From assembly GCF_023703375.1 (NCBI RefSeq), contig NZ_JAMQGO010000011.1, positions 1 through 64,000 on the forward strand: a stretch of 64,000 nucleotides of DNA, given 5' to 3'. Source of the stretch: Lutimaribacter degradans. Lineage in GTDB: Bacteria > Pseudomonadota > Alphaproteobacteria > Rhodobacterales > Rhodobacteraceae. Made by a program: the position numbers and the translations under genes. The notes under the pieces are model-generated. The model ran no database searches. It saw only the letters and a program-made list of their open reading frames with translations, and was not told the DNA's origin. The stretch's first letter is position 1; each line of letters starts with the position of its first letter. Shown piece after piece: positions 9,031 through 17,998 of the stretch.

Positions 9031-10458
9031 ATGAGCTACGGTATATATATTGGGCGTAACCTGACTGCGGACGGGGTCGCCTACATGGCCGGCTATGGCG
9101 ATGAGCCCAGCAGCCACTGGCTTGAAATCAACCCGCGCGCAATCCATCGCGACGGATCGACCGTCACCGTTGGCGTGACCCCGCAGGCGGATATGCCCGG
9201 CCATCTCAGCGAGATTCCGCAGGCGCCGCAAACGTTGCGCAACATGCGCGTGAACTACAGCTACTACCTTGGTGTGCCTGCACCGCTGACCAATGGCGGG
9301 TTGAATGAATGTGGGGTTGCGGTGCGCGACATCTGGTCCACCTCGCGGGACGATGTGATCGCGATGACACCGAAAGACCAGAGTGGTCCGAACTATTCCG
9401 ACCTGGCACGTCTCGTCGTGGAGCGGGCCCACAGTGCCCGCGAAGGCGTAGAATTGATCGGTCGTCTGATCGCGGAACATGGCTATTCCACATATGGTGG
9501 CAATTCCCACATGATCGCCGACCCCGACGAGGCATGGGTGGTAATCGAATTTGCCGGCGGTCGCGGGCTGTGGTGCGCCGAACGGCTGGGCCCGGATGAT
9601 ATTCGCGCTTCGCGCCCCGGATATATCGGCGAGATCCCGGAGGCGCCGAACGAGGATTTCCTTTTTCCAGCACATTTTTTTGACACCGCCCGCGAAATGG
9701 GCTGGTGGTCGCCGGAAGACGGGCCGTTTCACGTCAACCATATCTATGGCGATGGAAAGCACCGCTGGGATGGCGTGGCGTGGATCGAGGATGAGATGCG
9801 CAAACGCGCCCAGCGACCCGGCAAGATCGCGCTTGAAGATGTGTTCTGGTCAATCAGCACCGACCGTCTGACGGGTGATACCGCCGGATACGGGCAGGTC
9901 GTGCCCCTGACCCACCCCGCGCATGACGCGCTGCGCATGATGTGGCACGCGGCCGTCGGCCCGGTCACGGCGCCACTGATGCCGGTCTTTCTGGGCCAGT
10001 CTTCGGTGCCGCCCGCATGGCAGCAGCATCGCTATCTGACAACTGGCGAAAGCCACCGCTTTCTTGATTGCCGCAAGAAGGACAAGGACCCGGATACGGT
10101 ATCCCTAGTTCCCCAGGGAATCGAGAGCGGCATTTCTGCCTTTCACGAATTCAAGCGCCTGATGCACCTGGCCTTTCAGAAACCCGACCCGATCCTGGCC
10201 GAAGTCTGGACGCATTGGCGGGCCATCGAGGCGCGTACAAATGCCGAAGTGCCCGATGTGTTACGTGCGGCATCGCTGTTGTTGGATGCGAATGAACAGG
10301 CGCTTGCGTCGCAGGTGCTAACCGAGTTCAGCCATGCCCGTTTCGCCGGCGCGTTGGCCGAGTGCAGGGCGCTGGCGGATGCGGCCCATGCCAGGCTCAG
10401 CGCATTGAATGCCTTGAACATGACAGCAACGCCACTGTCACCGGATCAGATCTGGTAA
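9031..10458 (+). CDS. C69-family (dipeptidase-like) Ntn hydrolase
   Basis: A 475-aa protein resembling C69 dipeptidases: an N-terminal block IYIGRNLTADG, then NGGLNECGVAVRDIWS and STYGGNSHMIADPDEAWVVIE. These are Ntn hydrolases that use the first residue exposed after processing as nucleophile, normally Cys. Here the residue that appears to align with it is Ser2, which would become N-terminal after Met removal. The ATG at 9031 follows AAAGAGAAAAAGA. As last gene of the peptide-transport operon it probably hydrolyses the imported peptide or amide. The family call is firm; the catalytic residue needs an alignment. Confidence 0.82.
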   Translation: MSYGIYIGRNLTADGVAYMAGYGDEPSSHWLEINPRAIHRDGSTVTVGVTPQADMPGHLSEIPQAPQTLRNMRVNYSYYLGVPAPLTNGGLNECGVAVRDIWSTSRDDVIAMTPKDQSGPNYSDLARLVVERAHSAREGVELIGRLIAEHGYSTYGGNSHMIADPDEAWVVIEFAGGRGLWCAERLGPDDIRASRPGYIGEIPEAPNEDFLFPAHFFDTAREMGWWSPEDGPFHVNHIYGDGKHRWDGVAWIEDEMRKRAQRPGKIALEDVFWSISTDRLTGDTAGYGQVVPLTHPAHDALRMMWHAAVGPVTAPLMPVFLGQSSVPPAWQQHRYLTTGESHRFLDCRKKDKDPDTVSLVPQGIESGISAFHEFKRLMHLAFQKPDPILAEVWTHWRAIEARTNAEVPDVLRAASLLLDANEQALASQVLTEFSHARFAGALAECRALADAAHARLSALNALNMTATPLSPDQIW

Positions 10459-10596
10459 TGTCGCACGGCCGGTCAGGCCAATGATCTGCTTGACTCAATA
10501 ACGCGGCGGACACCCGTATTTCACGATGTTCGCCGCCGACGTAATGCCCGTACCTGTGCGTTGAACGATGTGTCCAATGGTCCCCCAAGGGGCCGG

Positions 10597-11010
10597 TCAT
10601 GCGTTCTGGGGGCGATAAACGCAGTCGGCAAGCGTGCTGGTGTTCAGGTCGTCGATAAAGGCCGCTTGGGCATGGGCCAACCGGGCTTTCAGGCGGCAAC
10701 GGGGCGCCAAGGTACACGAGTGCCCGCCAGCCGCAAAACATTCGACCAGCGCTTGGCCCTCCTCAAGCGCGGCCACCACGTCGCCCAGGCGCACATCTTC
10801 GGGCGCGCGGGCCAACATCGAACCACCGCCACCACCGCGCCGGGTGACCAAAAGCTCGGCCGCTGCGAGCGCGGATATCACCTTGGCCAAGTGATTGCGC
10901 GAAACCGTGAATTCCGAGGCAAGCTCTGCCGTGGTGAAGGGCCGCTCAGGCTCTCCAGCCATGCGCATCAATACGCGCATGCCGTAGTCGGTGAAATAGG
11001 TGAGACGCAT
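10597..11010 (-). CDS. Rrf2 family transcriptional regulator, NsrR-like
   Basis: A 137-aa Rrf2 protein. It opens with MRLTYFTDYGMRVLMRMA, has the winged helix (FTTAELASEFTVSRNHLAKV), and carries the three-cysteine cluster ECFAAGGHSC-x5-C expected for an Fe-S ligand set. NsrR members sense nitric oxide through that cluster. The reading frame extends further upstream to 11361, but the ATG at 11010 gives the standard Rrf2 N-terminus. It faces away from a 58-aa gene and the formyltetrahydrofolate cyclo-ligase. NsrR is likely, but other Fe-S Rrf2 regulators are not excluded. Confidence 0.88.
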   Translation of the reverse strand: MRLTYFTDYGMRVLMRMAGEPERPFTTAELASEFTVSRNHLAKVISALAAAELLVTRRGGGGGSMLARAPEDVRLGDVVAALEEGQALVECFAAGGHSCTLAPRCRLKARLAHAQAAFIDDLNTSTLADCVYRPQNA

Positions 11011-11058
11011 GGTTGCGCTCCTGATTTGGAATTTGCACTGAATGTCGGTGAAATTTAT

Positions 11059-11096
11059 TTGGCAATTGAAATGCCAATTTGCTTGCCGGAAGGCAA
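11059..11096. promoter_or_regulatory. two inverted repeats upstream of the Rrf2 gene
   Basis: TTGGCA-7 nt-TGCCAA (11059-11077) is followed by TTGCC-GGAA-GGCAA (11083-11096) in the divergent promoter region. Both share a GGCA/TGCC core, consistent with an operator for a dimeric regulator, perhaps autoregulation by the Rrf2 protein. They do not match the usual NsrR consensus that I know. Confidence 0.35.
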
Positions 11097-11171
11097 TGTG
11101 ATCGACAGGACATACTTGAAAGATGACAACGCGCTGGATGTTGTTCAAGACGCCACGCCGGGGGATCGTTA

Positions 11172-11348
11172 ATGAAACAAGCCGCGACCGATACGCCGAC
11201 ATCTGCTTGGATCGAACACATCCGGGCGCGGGTTCTTGCCGCAAATTGCCTGGCGGCACCCGAATTGGACGCACTTGCCTATAAGATCGGGCTTGCGCTG
11301 GGCAAGCCGGGTGCATGTTTGCCCTTTCTGCTCGGGATGCGCCGATGA
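11172..11348 (+). CDS. hypothetical 58-aa protein upstream of 5-FTHF cyclo-ligase
   Basis: Begins MKQAATDTPTSAWIEHIRAR and ends FLLGMRR. It has an acidic-to-neutral helical N-terminal half and a hydrophobic, leucine-rich C-terminal half with two cysteines. Its stop overlaps the cyclo-ligase start as ATGA, so translation is probably coupled. I do not recognise the family. The short length and lack of a strong ribosome site leave doubt. This interval could instead belong to a leader RNA, since 6S RNA genes often lie next to this ligase gene. Confidence 0.5.
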   Translation: MKQAATDTPTSAWIEHIRARVLAANCLAAPELDALAYKIGLALGKPGACLPFLLGMRR

Positions 11349-12025
11349 AGGGCCGGCGCACATACGCCTCGCCGCCCTGCCTGGCGGCCGAGATCGATCC
11401 GGCCTATTTCGACCCGCTGGCCAGGGACCCGGAACAGGCGCGCGATGTTGCCCGCTGGCGCCGGGCCGAAAGAGCACGTTTGGCCGACCTGCGAAAGGCG
11501 CTTGGCCAGGAAGGGCGCGCACGCGCCAGCCGCGCCATTGCCGACCACCTGGAGCAAGCCCTGTCGGCGTGCAATACGGGGCACGGCACAATCCTGGCTG
11601 GCTATTGGCCGATCAAGGGAGAGCCTGACCTGCGCCCGTTGCTGGAAAAGCTGCACGAGGCAGGCGTGACAATCGCCCTGCCGGTGGTCGAAACCCGCGC
11701 CGCCCCGCTGGTGTTTCGCCGCTGGGCGCCGGGTACGAAAATGGTGCGCGGCGACTGGAATATTCCGGTGCCGCCACACGATGCACAGGAGTTGACACCC
11801 GATGTGACGCTGGCCCCTTGTCTGGGCTGGGATGGCGATTGTTATCGGCTCGGCTGGGGCGGCGGGTATTTCGACCGGACGCTGGCAGCGCTGAGAGCAC
11901 GGCCCCTTGCCATCGGCATCGCGCTGGCCGACGCACGGCTGAAAACGATCTATCCGCAGCCCCATGACATACCGCTCGACCTTATCGTGACCGAGGCCGG
12001 GGTGCTTGCAAGGCGCAGCGGCTGA
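11345..12025 (+). CDS. 5-formyltetrahydrofolate cyclo-ligase
   Basis: A 226-aa enzyme that uses ATP to convert 5-formyl-THF to 5,10-methenyl-THF, returning it to the one-carbon pool. The basic start RRTYASPPC and the substrate segment AGYWPIKGEPDLRPL are present. So is the family signature LGWDGDCYRLGWGGGYFDRT near residues 159-178. The start at 11345 overlaps the stop of the 58-aa gene; an in-frame codon at 11315 would add ten residues without family support. Confidence 0.92.
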   Translation: MKGRRTYASPPCLAAEIDPAYFDPLARDPEQARDVARWRRAERARLADLRKALGQEGRARASRAIADHLEQALSACNTGHGTILAGYWPIKGEPDLRPLLEKLHEAGVTIALPVVETRAAPLVFRRWAPGTKMVRGDWNIPVPPHDAQELTPDVTLAPCLGWDGDCYRLGWGGGYFDRTLAALRARPLAIGIALADARLKTIYPQPHDIPLDLIVTEAGVLARRSG

Positions 12026-12236
12026 GCGGAAGCGGCCGGTCTGTTTTGCGCGTGGGTTGCTCGAACCCCGGGAGCGATGGCGGCAATGCCCTTTTCCACG
12101 CGGTCTGGTGCGACGGTTGGCCGTGTGATCACCAATACCCGCCCTTGCACGATACCGACTGCCGAAACAGACATCGCCCCACCCGCATGTGGGCGAGGGG
12201 CGATGCGCAAACCAATGGACGTTTGAGGTTTCTTGC

Positions 12237-13094
12237 CTATCGCATGATCAGAACGGGAACGCGGCAGGACCGGATCATTTCTGTCGTGGTCGACCCGATA
12301 AGCAGCGATCTGATGCGGCTGTGCCCATAGGCGCCCATTACCAGCAGTTCGTGACCGTCCTTGGCTGTCAGTTGCGACAGAACTTTTTCGGGCTCGCCGC
12401 TTTGCACCATCGTTTCCGCCTCGATCCCGCCGGCCTTTAGGGTCGATACGGCGTTTTCCAGCGATTTCGTGATCTCGGCTGTTTCCTTGCCCGCAAAGAC
12501 CAGCGCAACCTTCAGCCCTGCGAAAAGGGGGCTGCGTGCGATGAAGTCAACCGCCTTGAGCGATGAAGCCGCGCCGTCAAAGGCAACCAGCACCTTTTGA
12601 ATCGGCTTGAAAGCCCGATTGGCGATGAAAACCGGCTTGTGGCTGGCACGCACGATCCGTTCGAGGTTTGACCCCAGGTGTTCCGAGGCAAGGCCCGCGG
12701 CCTCGCCCCGTTTGCCGATGACGATCATGTCGCCGTTTTCCTCTTTGGCGGTCACCGTTTCGACAAGGTCGCCCTGCCGCAGGCGGGTTTCCACCTCGAT
12801 ATCGCCGTCACCCCTGATCAGCGCCTTTGCGTCGTCAAGAATCGCGCGCCCATGCGCATGGGCCAGTTTCGAACGCTCGGCATCCAGCTCGGACAGTTGT
12901 TCAAGCAGTTCGCTGCGCGCGCCCAGCCGGATCGCCCCGGACAGATCCTGTGCCTCTCCGGCATCGCGGCGCCCCATGACGTGGTAAAGCTTGACCTTCC
13001 ACTTGTTTTTTTGCGCGATCCAGGCCGCGTGGTGGCACACGCTTTCCGAATAGCCAGAGCCATCGACAAGGGCGATAAGTGTGTCAGTTGTCAT
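12237..13094 (-). CDS. universal stress protein, tandem UspA domains
   Basis: A 285-aa cytoplasmic protein with two Usp domains. The first begins TLIALVDGSGYSESV and contains MIVIGKRGEAAGLASEHLGS. The second begins KVLVAFDGAASSLKAVDFIA and ends with the ATP-binding pattern GAYGHSRIRSLLIGSTTTEM. GGGAGG lies just upstream of the start. It follows a SulP transporter by 13 nt on the same strand, a frequent pairing whose functional basis is not settled. Confidence 0.92.
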   Translation of the reverse strand: MTTDTLIALVDGSGYSESVCHHAAWIAQKNKWKVKLYHVMGRRDAGEAQDLSGAIRLGARSELLEQLSELDAERSKLAHAHGRAILDDAKALIRGDGDIEVETRLRQGDLVETVTAKEENGDMIVIGKRGEAAGLASEHLGSNLERIVRASHKPVFIANRAFKPIQKVLVAFDGAASSLKAVDFIARSPLFAGLKVALVFAGKETAEITKSLENAVSTLKAGGIEAETMVQSGEPEKVLSQLTAKDGHELLVMGAYGHSRIRSLLIGSTTTEMIRSCRVPVLIMR

Positions 13095-13107
13095 GTCCGG
13101 TCCTCCC

Positions 13108-14616
13108 TCAGTGGCCCATCAATTGATCCATCGCGCCGGGCTTGTCATGGATGGCAAGCCTGTCAACGATGGTTTCCGAGGCTTCATTGAGCCCGATAAT
13201 CTCGACCTCGGCGCCTTCACGACGGAATTTGAGCACGGCCATATCAAGGGCCGCAACAGACGAAATATCCCAGATATGGGCGCGGCTGACATCGATCGTG
13301 ACCTTTTCCGGCGCTTCCTTGAAGTCGAATGCCTTCATGAAATCCTCGGAGGAGGCAAAGAACAACTGCCCCTCGATGATATAGGTGCGGTGGCTGCCCG
13401 ATGGCGTGATCTCCGAGCGGACGCGGAAAAGCTGCGCAATCTTCCAGGCAAAGAAGATGCCCGACAGCAGAACGCCGACCAGAACGCCGATGGCGAGGTT
13501 GTGGGTGTAGACCACGAAAAACACCGTTGCCAGCATCACGATTGACGAGGATTTCGGGTGCTCGCGCAGGTTCTTGATGGACGACCAGGAGAACGTGCCG
13601 ATGGAAACCATGATCATGATGGCAACCAGCGCAGCCATCGGGATCATTGCCACGATATCGCCCAGTGCCACAACCATGATCAGAAGGTAGACGCCCGCGG
13701 CAAGCGAAGACAGGCGTCCACGGCCACCGGATTTCACGTTGATGATGGACTGGCCGATCATCGCGCAGCCCGCCATGCCACCGATAAAGCCGGTCGCGGT
13801 ATTCGCGATGCCTTGGCCGACGCATTCCTGGTTTCTGTCCGAGGTTGTATCGGTCAGGTCGTCAACGATCTGCTGGGTCATCAGGCTTTCCAGCAGGCCC
13901 ACCACGGCGACCGCCACGGAGTAGGGAAAAATGATCGCCAGCGTTTCGAAATTCAACGGGATGTCGGGGATCAGGAATACCGGGAGCGTATCGGGCAACT
14001 GGCCCATATCGCCCACTGTACGCACGTCCCACCCCATGAAAACGGTCAGCACCGTCAGCACGACGATCGTGACCAGCGGAGATGGCACCGCCTTGGTAAG
14101 GCGTGGGAAAAGATAGATGATCGCCAGGCCGCCCGCGACCAGCGCGTAGGTCAGCATGGGCACCTTCGACGGATCAAGCTCGGGTAGCTGCGCCATGAAG
14201 ATCAGGATGGCCAGGGCGTTTACAAAGCCGGTCATCACCGATTTTGAAACGAACCGCATGACATAGCCCAGCCCAAGCAGGCCCGCGCCGATTTGCAGCA
14301 GGCCGGCCAGCACCGTTGCCGCCAGCAGATATTCCAGCCCGTGATCGCGCACCAGCGTAACCATCAAGACGGCTGTCGCCGCCGTGGCCGCCGAAATCAT
14401 GCCCGGCCGTCCACCCGTGATCGCGACGATCACCGCGATAGAGAAAGAGGCATAAAGCCCTACCTTGGGGTCCACCCCCGCAATGATGGAAAAGGCAATC
14501 GCCTCGGGAATGAGGGCAAGAGCCACCACCAACCCCGCGAGCAGGTCGCCACGAATGTTGTGCGTCCATTGACGCCGATATTGAGAAAGAGAGATCATGA
14601 ACAGTTCGGTATCCAT
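13108..14616 (-). CDS. SulP family inorganic anion transporter
   Basis: A 502-aa SLC26/SulP transporter. It has an N-terminal motif [20 protein letters not shown], about ten to twelve membrane segments, and a C-terminal cytoplasmic STAS domain starting near [20 protein letters not shown]. The family moves sulfate, bicarbonate or related anions. Met1 at 14616 or Met7 at 14598 could both be the start. It is preceded by a structured leader (14640-14740), suggesting RNA-level control, and followed by a Usp gene. Confidence 0.92.
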   Translation of the reverse strand: MDTELFMISLSQYRRQWTHNIRGDLLAGLVVALALIPEAIAFSIIAGVDPKVGLYASFSIAVIVAITGGRPGMISAATAATAVLMVTLVRDHGLEYLLAATVLAGLLQIGAGLLGLGYVMRFVSKSVMTGFVNALAILIFMAQLPELDPSKVPMLTYALVAGGLAIIYLFPRLTKAVPSPLVTIVVLTVLTVFMGWDVRTVGDMGQLPDTLPVFLIPDIPLNFETLAIIFPYSVAVAVVGLLESLMTQQIVDDLTDTTSDRNQECVGQGIANTATGFIGGMAGCAMIGQSIINVKSGGRGRLSSLAAGVYLLIMVVALGDIVAMIPMAALVAIMIMVSIGTFSWSSIKNLREHPKSSSIVMLATVFFVVYTHNLAIGVLVGVLLSGIFFAWKIAQLFRVRSEITPSGSHRTYIIEGQLFFASSEDFMKAFDFKEAPEKVTIDVSRAHIWDISSVAALDMAVLKFRREGAEVEIIGLNEASETIVDRLAIHDKPGAMDQLMGH

Positions 14617-14639
14617 AGGCCGCCAGCGAAAGCGTGCGG

Positions 14640-14740
14640 TCTTGTTGATGTCATCTGCTGATGGGTTATCCGGCGGATAGGCGGCCGGAGGAGCCAGCCG
14701 GGAATTTCACCCGACTCCATGTTCGCTGACCGTGCCTTTA
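14640..14740 (-). ncRNA. candidate structured leader RNA of the sulP gene (sul1-like by position)
   Basis: On the minus strand, upstream of sulP, GGAGTCGGGTGAAATTCCCG begins a two-part hairpin. The outer pairs are GGAG/CTCC (14690-14693 with 14715-14718) and the inner pairs are CGGG/CCCG. More GC-rich pairing lies toward the gene. A motif called sul1 is known upstream of sulfate-transporter genes in Rhodobacterales. I match it only by position and the presence of structure, not by consensus. The rest of the 320-nt gap to arsR shows no gene. Confidence 0.4.
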
Positions 14741-14894
14741 GCCGGTGTTGCCGAGAATGCCAACATTGTTGACGCAAATAATGATGCTTGGAGGTGAAAG
14801 GGTTAATAAACAGGCACACCACAGGGGGTCCAGGGCAAGGTAGGGTCAGAAATGCCCTTACGCAAAACAGGCTTGAACCTGGATCTGATCATAC

Positions 14895-14921
14895 ATATCG
14901 TCAAACGACGATATTCGATAT
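14895..14921. promoter_or_regulatory. candidate ArsR operator upstream of arsR-acr3-arsH
   Basis: ATATCGTC (14895-14902), spacer AAAC, GACGATAT (14907-14914) is a perfect inverted repeat. A further half-site CGATAT is at 14916-14921. It lies 16-42 nt upstream of the arsR start, where ArsR repressors usually bind. Confidence 0.65.
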
Positions 14922-14936
14922 GGCGAGAGGCTCCGA

Positions 14937-15278
14937 ATGAAAGACACCGAAGAGGATCAGGCGGACAAGAAGATGGCAGCCGTGGCCAAGGCCTTGGGGC
15001 ACCCGGCGCGGTTGCGGATCCTACGGCTGGTGGCGCGCACGCCGGGCTGCATCGGTGGCGACATAGTCGATGTGATCGGATTGGCGCAATCCACGGTGTC
15101 CGAGCATCTGCGCATCCTCAAGGACGCGGGCGTGATCGAAGGGCAGATTGATCCACCCCGGGTCTGTTATTCGCTCAGCCCCGGTGCCCTTTTGCCCCTG
15201 TCGTCATTGATCGACGAACTGGACGTGGCCCACCGCGAAAACATGTGCTGTGTGCCCCCGTCCGCAGCTGAAAGATGA
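14937..15278 (+). CDS. arsR: ArsR family arsenite-responsive repressor (first copy)
   Basis: A 113-aa ArsR/SmtB protein. Its winged helix spans about residues 15-80, with ALGHPARLRILRLVA and the recognition helix AQSTVSEHLRILKDAGVI. A vicinal cysteine pair (ENMCCVPP) near the C-terminus is a plausible arsenite site. It lacks the CVC pair of the E. coli type. It is followed after 3 nt by acr3 and then arsH, and is preceded by an inverted repeat, so it most likely represses this operon until arsenite binds. Confidence 0.9.
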   Translation: MKDTEEDQADKKMAAVAKALGHPARLRILRLVARTPGCIGGDIVDVIGLAQSTVSEHLRILKDAGVIEGQIDPPRVCYSLSPGALLPLSSLIDELDVAHRENMCCVPPSAAER

Positions 15279-15281
15279 TCC

Positions 15282-16301
15282 ATGTCACTTTTCGAACGCT
15301 ATCTTTCCATCTGGGTTCTCCTGTGCATCGTCGCGGGGATCGTGCTGGCAACCCTGCTGCCGGGGTTGTTCGGGGCTCTTGCCGCGCTTGAATACGCGTC
15401 GGTGAACCTGGTCGTGGCCGTGCTGATCTGGGCCATGGTCTATCCGATGATGGTCGCGGTGGACCTTGGCGCATTGAAAGGGGTGGGGCAGCGGCCAAGG
15501 GGCCTTGTCATCACCGTTATCGTGAATTGGCTGATCAAGCCCTTCACCATGGCGGCCCTTGGCGTTTTGTTCTTCGAACATGTCTTTGCCGGGTTGATCG
15601 ACCCGGATGACGCGGGCCAATACATCGCGGGGTTGATCCTGCTGGGCGCCGCACCCTGCACGGCGATGGTGTTCGTCTGGTCGCAACTGACGAAGGGTGA
15701 CCCGAATTACACGCTGGTGCAGGTGTCGTTGAACGATGTGATCATGGTCTTTGCCTTTGCGCCCATCGTCGCATTGCTGCTGGGCGTGACTGACATCACC
15801 GTTCCGTGGGAAACGCTGGTGCTTTCCGTGGGTCTTTATGTCGTGCTGCCACTGGCGGCAGGCGTCATAACCCGTGCGCGGCTGATCCGGCAGGGGGGCG
15901 AGGCGGCCGTGACGGCCTTCACCGCGCGGGTCAAGCCTGCTTCGGTTCTGGGGTTGCTGTTGACCGTGGTGCTGCTGTTCGGATTCCAGGGCGGTGTCAT
16001 CCTGGAAAACCCGTTCCTGATCGTTCTGCTGGCCACACCGATCCTGATCCAGTCTTACGGGATCTTTGCCATTGCATATGCCTGGGCGTGGGCGTGGCGC
16101 GTTCCGCACAAGGTTGCGGCCCCCTGTGCCCTTATCGGCACGTCGAATTTCTTTGAACTCGCGGTGGCAGTGGCAATCGGCCTGTTCGGCCTGAACTCCG
16201 GTGCGGCCTTGGCAACGGTCGTCGGCGTTCTGGTGGAGGTGCCGGTGATGCTTTCGCTTGTGTGGTTCGCCAACCGCACCCGGGCGCGCTTTCCGGCATG
16301 A
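15282..16301 (+). CDS. acr3: ACR3 family arsenite efflux transporter
   Basis: A 339-aa inner-membrane protein with about ten helices. It has the Acr3 hallmark segment [20 protein letters not shown] with its conserved cysteine, followed by the conserved charged/polar helix [15 protein letters not shown]. It exports arsenite, driven by the proton gradient. It starts 3 nt after the arsR stop. Length and motifs fit the family; some annotations call this gene arsB. Confidence 0.94.
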   Translation: MSLFERYLSIWVLLCIVAGIVLATLLPGLFGALAALEYASVNLVVAVLIWAMVYPMMVAVDLGALKGVGQRPRGLVITVIVNWLIKPFTMAALGVLFFEHVFAGLIDPDDAGQYIAGLILLGAAPCTAMVFVWSQLTKGDPNYTLVQVSLNDVIMVFAFAPIVALLLGVTDITVPWETLVLSVGLYVVLPLAAGVITRARLIRQGGEAAVTAFTARVKPASVLGLLLTVVLLFGFQGGVILENPFLIVLLATPILIQSYGIFAIAYAWAWAWRVPHKVAAPCALIGTSNFFELAVAVAIGLFGLNSGAALATVVGVLVEVPVMLSLVWFANRTRARFPA

Positions 16302-16369
16302 ATGTTGGCGCCTGTCCAGTGGCTGACCCTGTCCCGGTTCGCCAGCCATGAACAAACAAGGAAACTGAA

Positions 16370-17101
16370 TTGACTGATACACTGACCAACCTGTCCACCC
16401 CGCAAATTGACGAGGCGCGCTTTGCCGAGATCGACCGGGACCGCCTGTTGTCGCCCGCTATTGCCCCGCATCCACCCCGGATCCTTATCCTTTACGGGTC
16501 GCTCAGGCCCCGGTCATTCAGCCGGCTGTCGGCCGAAGAGGCCGGGCGCATCCTGGCAAGGTTCGGGGCCGATGTCCGGTTTTTCAAACCGTCCGGGCTG
16601 CCGCTGGTCGATGACGGGGTGGATGCCACGCATCCGAAGGTGCGCGAGCTGCGCGACCTGGTGGCGTGGTGCGAGGGCATGGTCTGGTCAAGCCCCGAAA
16701 GGCACGGTGCCATGACCGGGTTGATGAAGACGCAGGTTGACTGGATACCGCTGACCGAGGGTGCCGTGCGCCCGACGCAGGGCAAGACCCTGGCGGTAAT
16801 GCAGGTTTCGGGTGGCTCTCAAAGCTTCAATGCCGTCAACCAGATGCGCATCCTCGGGCGCTGGATGCGGATGCTGACCATCCCAAACCAATCGTCTGTC
16901 GCACGGGCATACCAGGAATTTGACGAGGCCGGCCGCATGAAGCCGTCGGCCTATTACGACCGCATCGTCGATGTGATGGAGGAACTGGTGAAATTCACGC
17001 TGCTGACCCGTGACCGAGCCGAGTACCTTGTCGATCGCTACTCCGAACGCAAGCAAGGCAGTGCCCAATTGACCGCGCGGGGCAATCAATCAGCCATTTG
17101 A
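16370..17101 (+). CDS. arsH: arsenical resistance protein ArsH (NADPH-dependent FMN reductase)
   Basis: A 243-aa flavoprotein of the flavodoxin-like ArsH family. The FMN-phosphate loop is [20 protein letters not shown]; later motifs are [20 protein letters not shown] and the long [20 protein letters not shown]. ArsH oxidises trivalent organoarsenicals and reduces quinones or dyes. It starts with TTG after AAGGAA. It is third in the arsR operon and is followed after 45 nt by aioX on the same strand, so one transcript may span both modules. Confidence 0.93.
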   Translation: MTDTLTNLSTPQIDEARFAEIDRDRLLSPAIAPHPPRILILYGSLRPRSFSRLSAEEAGRILARFGADVRFFKPSGLPLVDDGVDATHPKVRELRDLVAWCEGMVWSSPERHGAMTGLMKTQVDWIPLTEGAVRPTQGKTLAVMQVSGGSQSFNAVNQMRILGRWMRMLTIPNQSSVARAYQEFDEAGRMKPSAYYDRIVDVMEELVKFTLLTRDRAEYLVDRYSERKQGSAQLTARGNQSAI

Positions 17102-17146
17102 TTTTCGCGGACGGTCTGGATCGTGGCCAGGGGAGGGCCAGGGATC

Positions 17147-17995
17147 ATGGAACATCTCATCAAGCGGCGCACTCTGGTCCAGGCAGGGATTGCCGCGTTG
17201 GTCATGGGGCAGGCACGGGCGCAGCCGGTGTTTCGTCTTGGGCTGACGCCGGTGTTTCTGGACAACGACGCCGTCGTGATCGACGGTTTGCGCCGCGTGT
17301 TATCGCGCGGGATGGGGCGCGAGATCGAGCTGGTGCAACGGCGCACCTACCAGGAAATCACCGGACTGCTGCTGGAGCGCGGCGTCGATGCGGCCTGGCT
17401 TTGCGGATATCCCTTTCTGCAACATGCCGACCTTCTGGATCTTGTCGCCGTGCCGGTTTGGCGGGGCGGCCCGCGATACCAATCCTACCTGATTGTTGCG
17501 GCCGAAGACCCGGCTGCGGGTTTGGCCGACCTGCGCGGTGGAACGCATGCCTTTTCCGACCCGGATTCGAACTCGGGCTATCTTGTCACCGCAACCGACC
17601 TGCGGCGCATGGGCGAACGGGCCGAAACCTTTTTCAGCAGGTCGATCTTTACCTTTGGGCATCGCAACGTGGTGCGCGCCGTGGCGGATGGCCTTGTTCG
17701 GTCGGGCAGCGTCGACGGGTACGTGTGGGAGGCGCTTGCCGAGATCGAGCCAGACCTGACCGCGCGGACGCAGGTGATTGCCCGGTCGGAATGGCTGGGT
17801 TTCCCGCCGGTCTGTGCGCGGCGTGACAGTGTCGGGGCCGAGCCGGTTCAGGGCCTGCAACGGGCCTTGATGGGGCTGGAAGCGACCGAGGAAGGCCGGC
17901 GTGCGCTTGCGTCGCTGCAACTTGACGGGTTTCAGCGCGCGACGCCCGACCTGTTCGACGGGATCGCAGACCGTATGCGCGATCTGGAGGAATAG
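17147..17995 (+). CDS. aioX: arsenite-binding periplasmic sensor protein AioX (PhnD-like SBP)
   Basis: A 282-aa binding protein of the phosphonate/PhnD type. The N-terminal export signal is RRTLVQAGIAALVMGQARAQ. A cysteine in WLCGYPF (residue 86) lies in the binding cleft region, as in AioX proteins where a conserved Cys is needed for arsenite binding. AioX presents arsenite to the sensor kinase AioS. The start at 17147 follows GGGGAGGG; an in-frame GTG at 17123 would place that site inside the gene. It is immediately upstream of aioS and aioR, the standard order. Confidence 0.9.
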   Translation: MEHLIKRRTLVQAGIAALVMGQARAQPVFRLGLTPVFLDNDAVVIDGLRRVLSRGMGREIELVQRRTYQEITGLLLERGVDAAWLCGYPFLQHADLLDLVAVPVWRGGPRYQSYLIVAAEDPAAGLADLRGGTHAFSDPDSNSGYLVTATDLRRMGERAETFFSRSIFTFGHRNVVRAVADGLVRSGSVDGYVWEALAEIEPDLTARTQVIARSEWLGFPPVCARRDSVGAEPVQGLQRALMGLEATEEGRRALASLQLDGFQRATPDLFDGIADRMRDLEE

Positions 17996-17998
17996 CGC

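Noticed and set aside
12055..12110. GC-rich foldback near GTTGCTCGAACCCCGG as a tRNA-like element
   Set aside because: It cannot be folded into a cloverleaf with acceptor stem and anticodon arm.
15282..16301. Calling the efflux gene arsB
   Set aside because: Length and the [16 protein letters not shown] motif are those of Acr3, not of the larger ArsB family.
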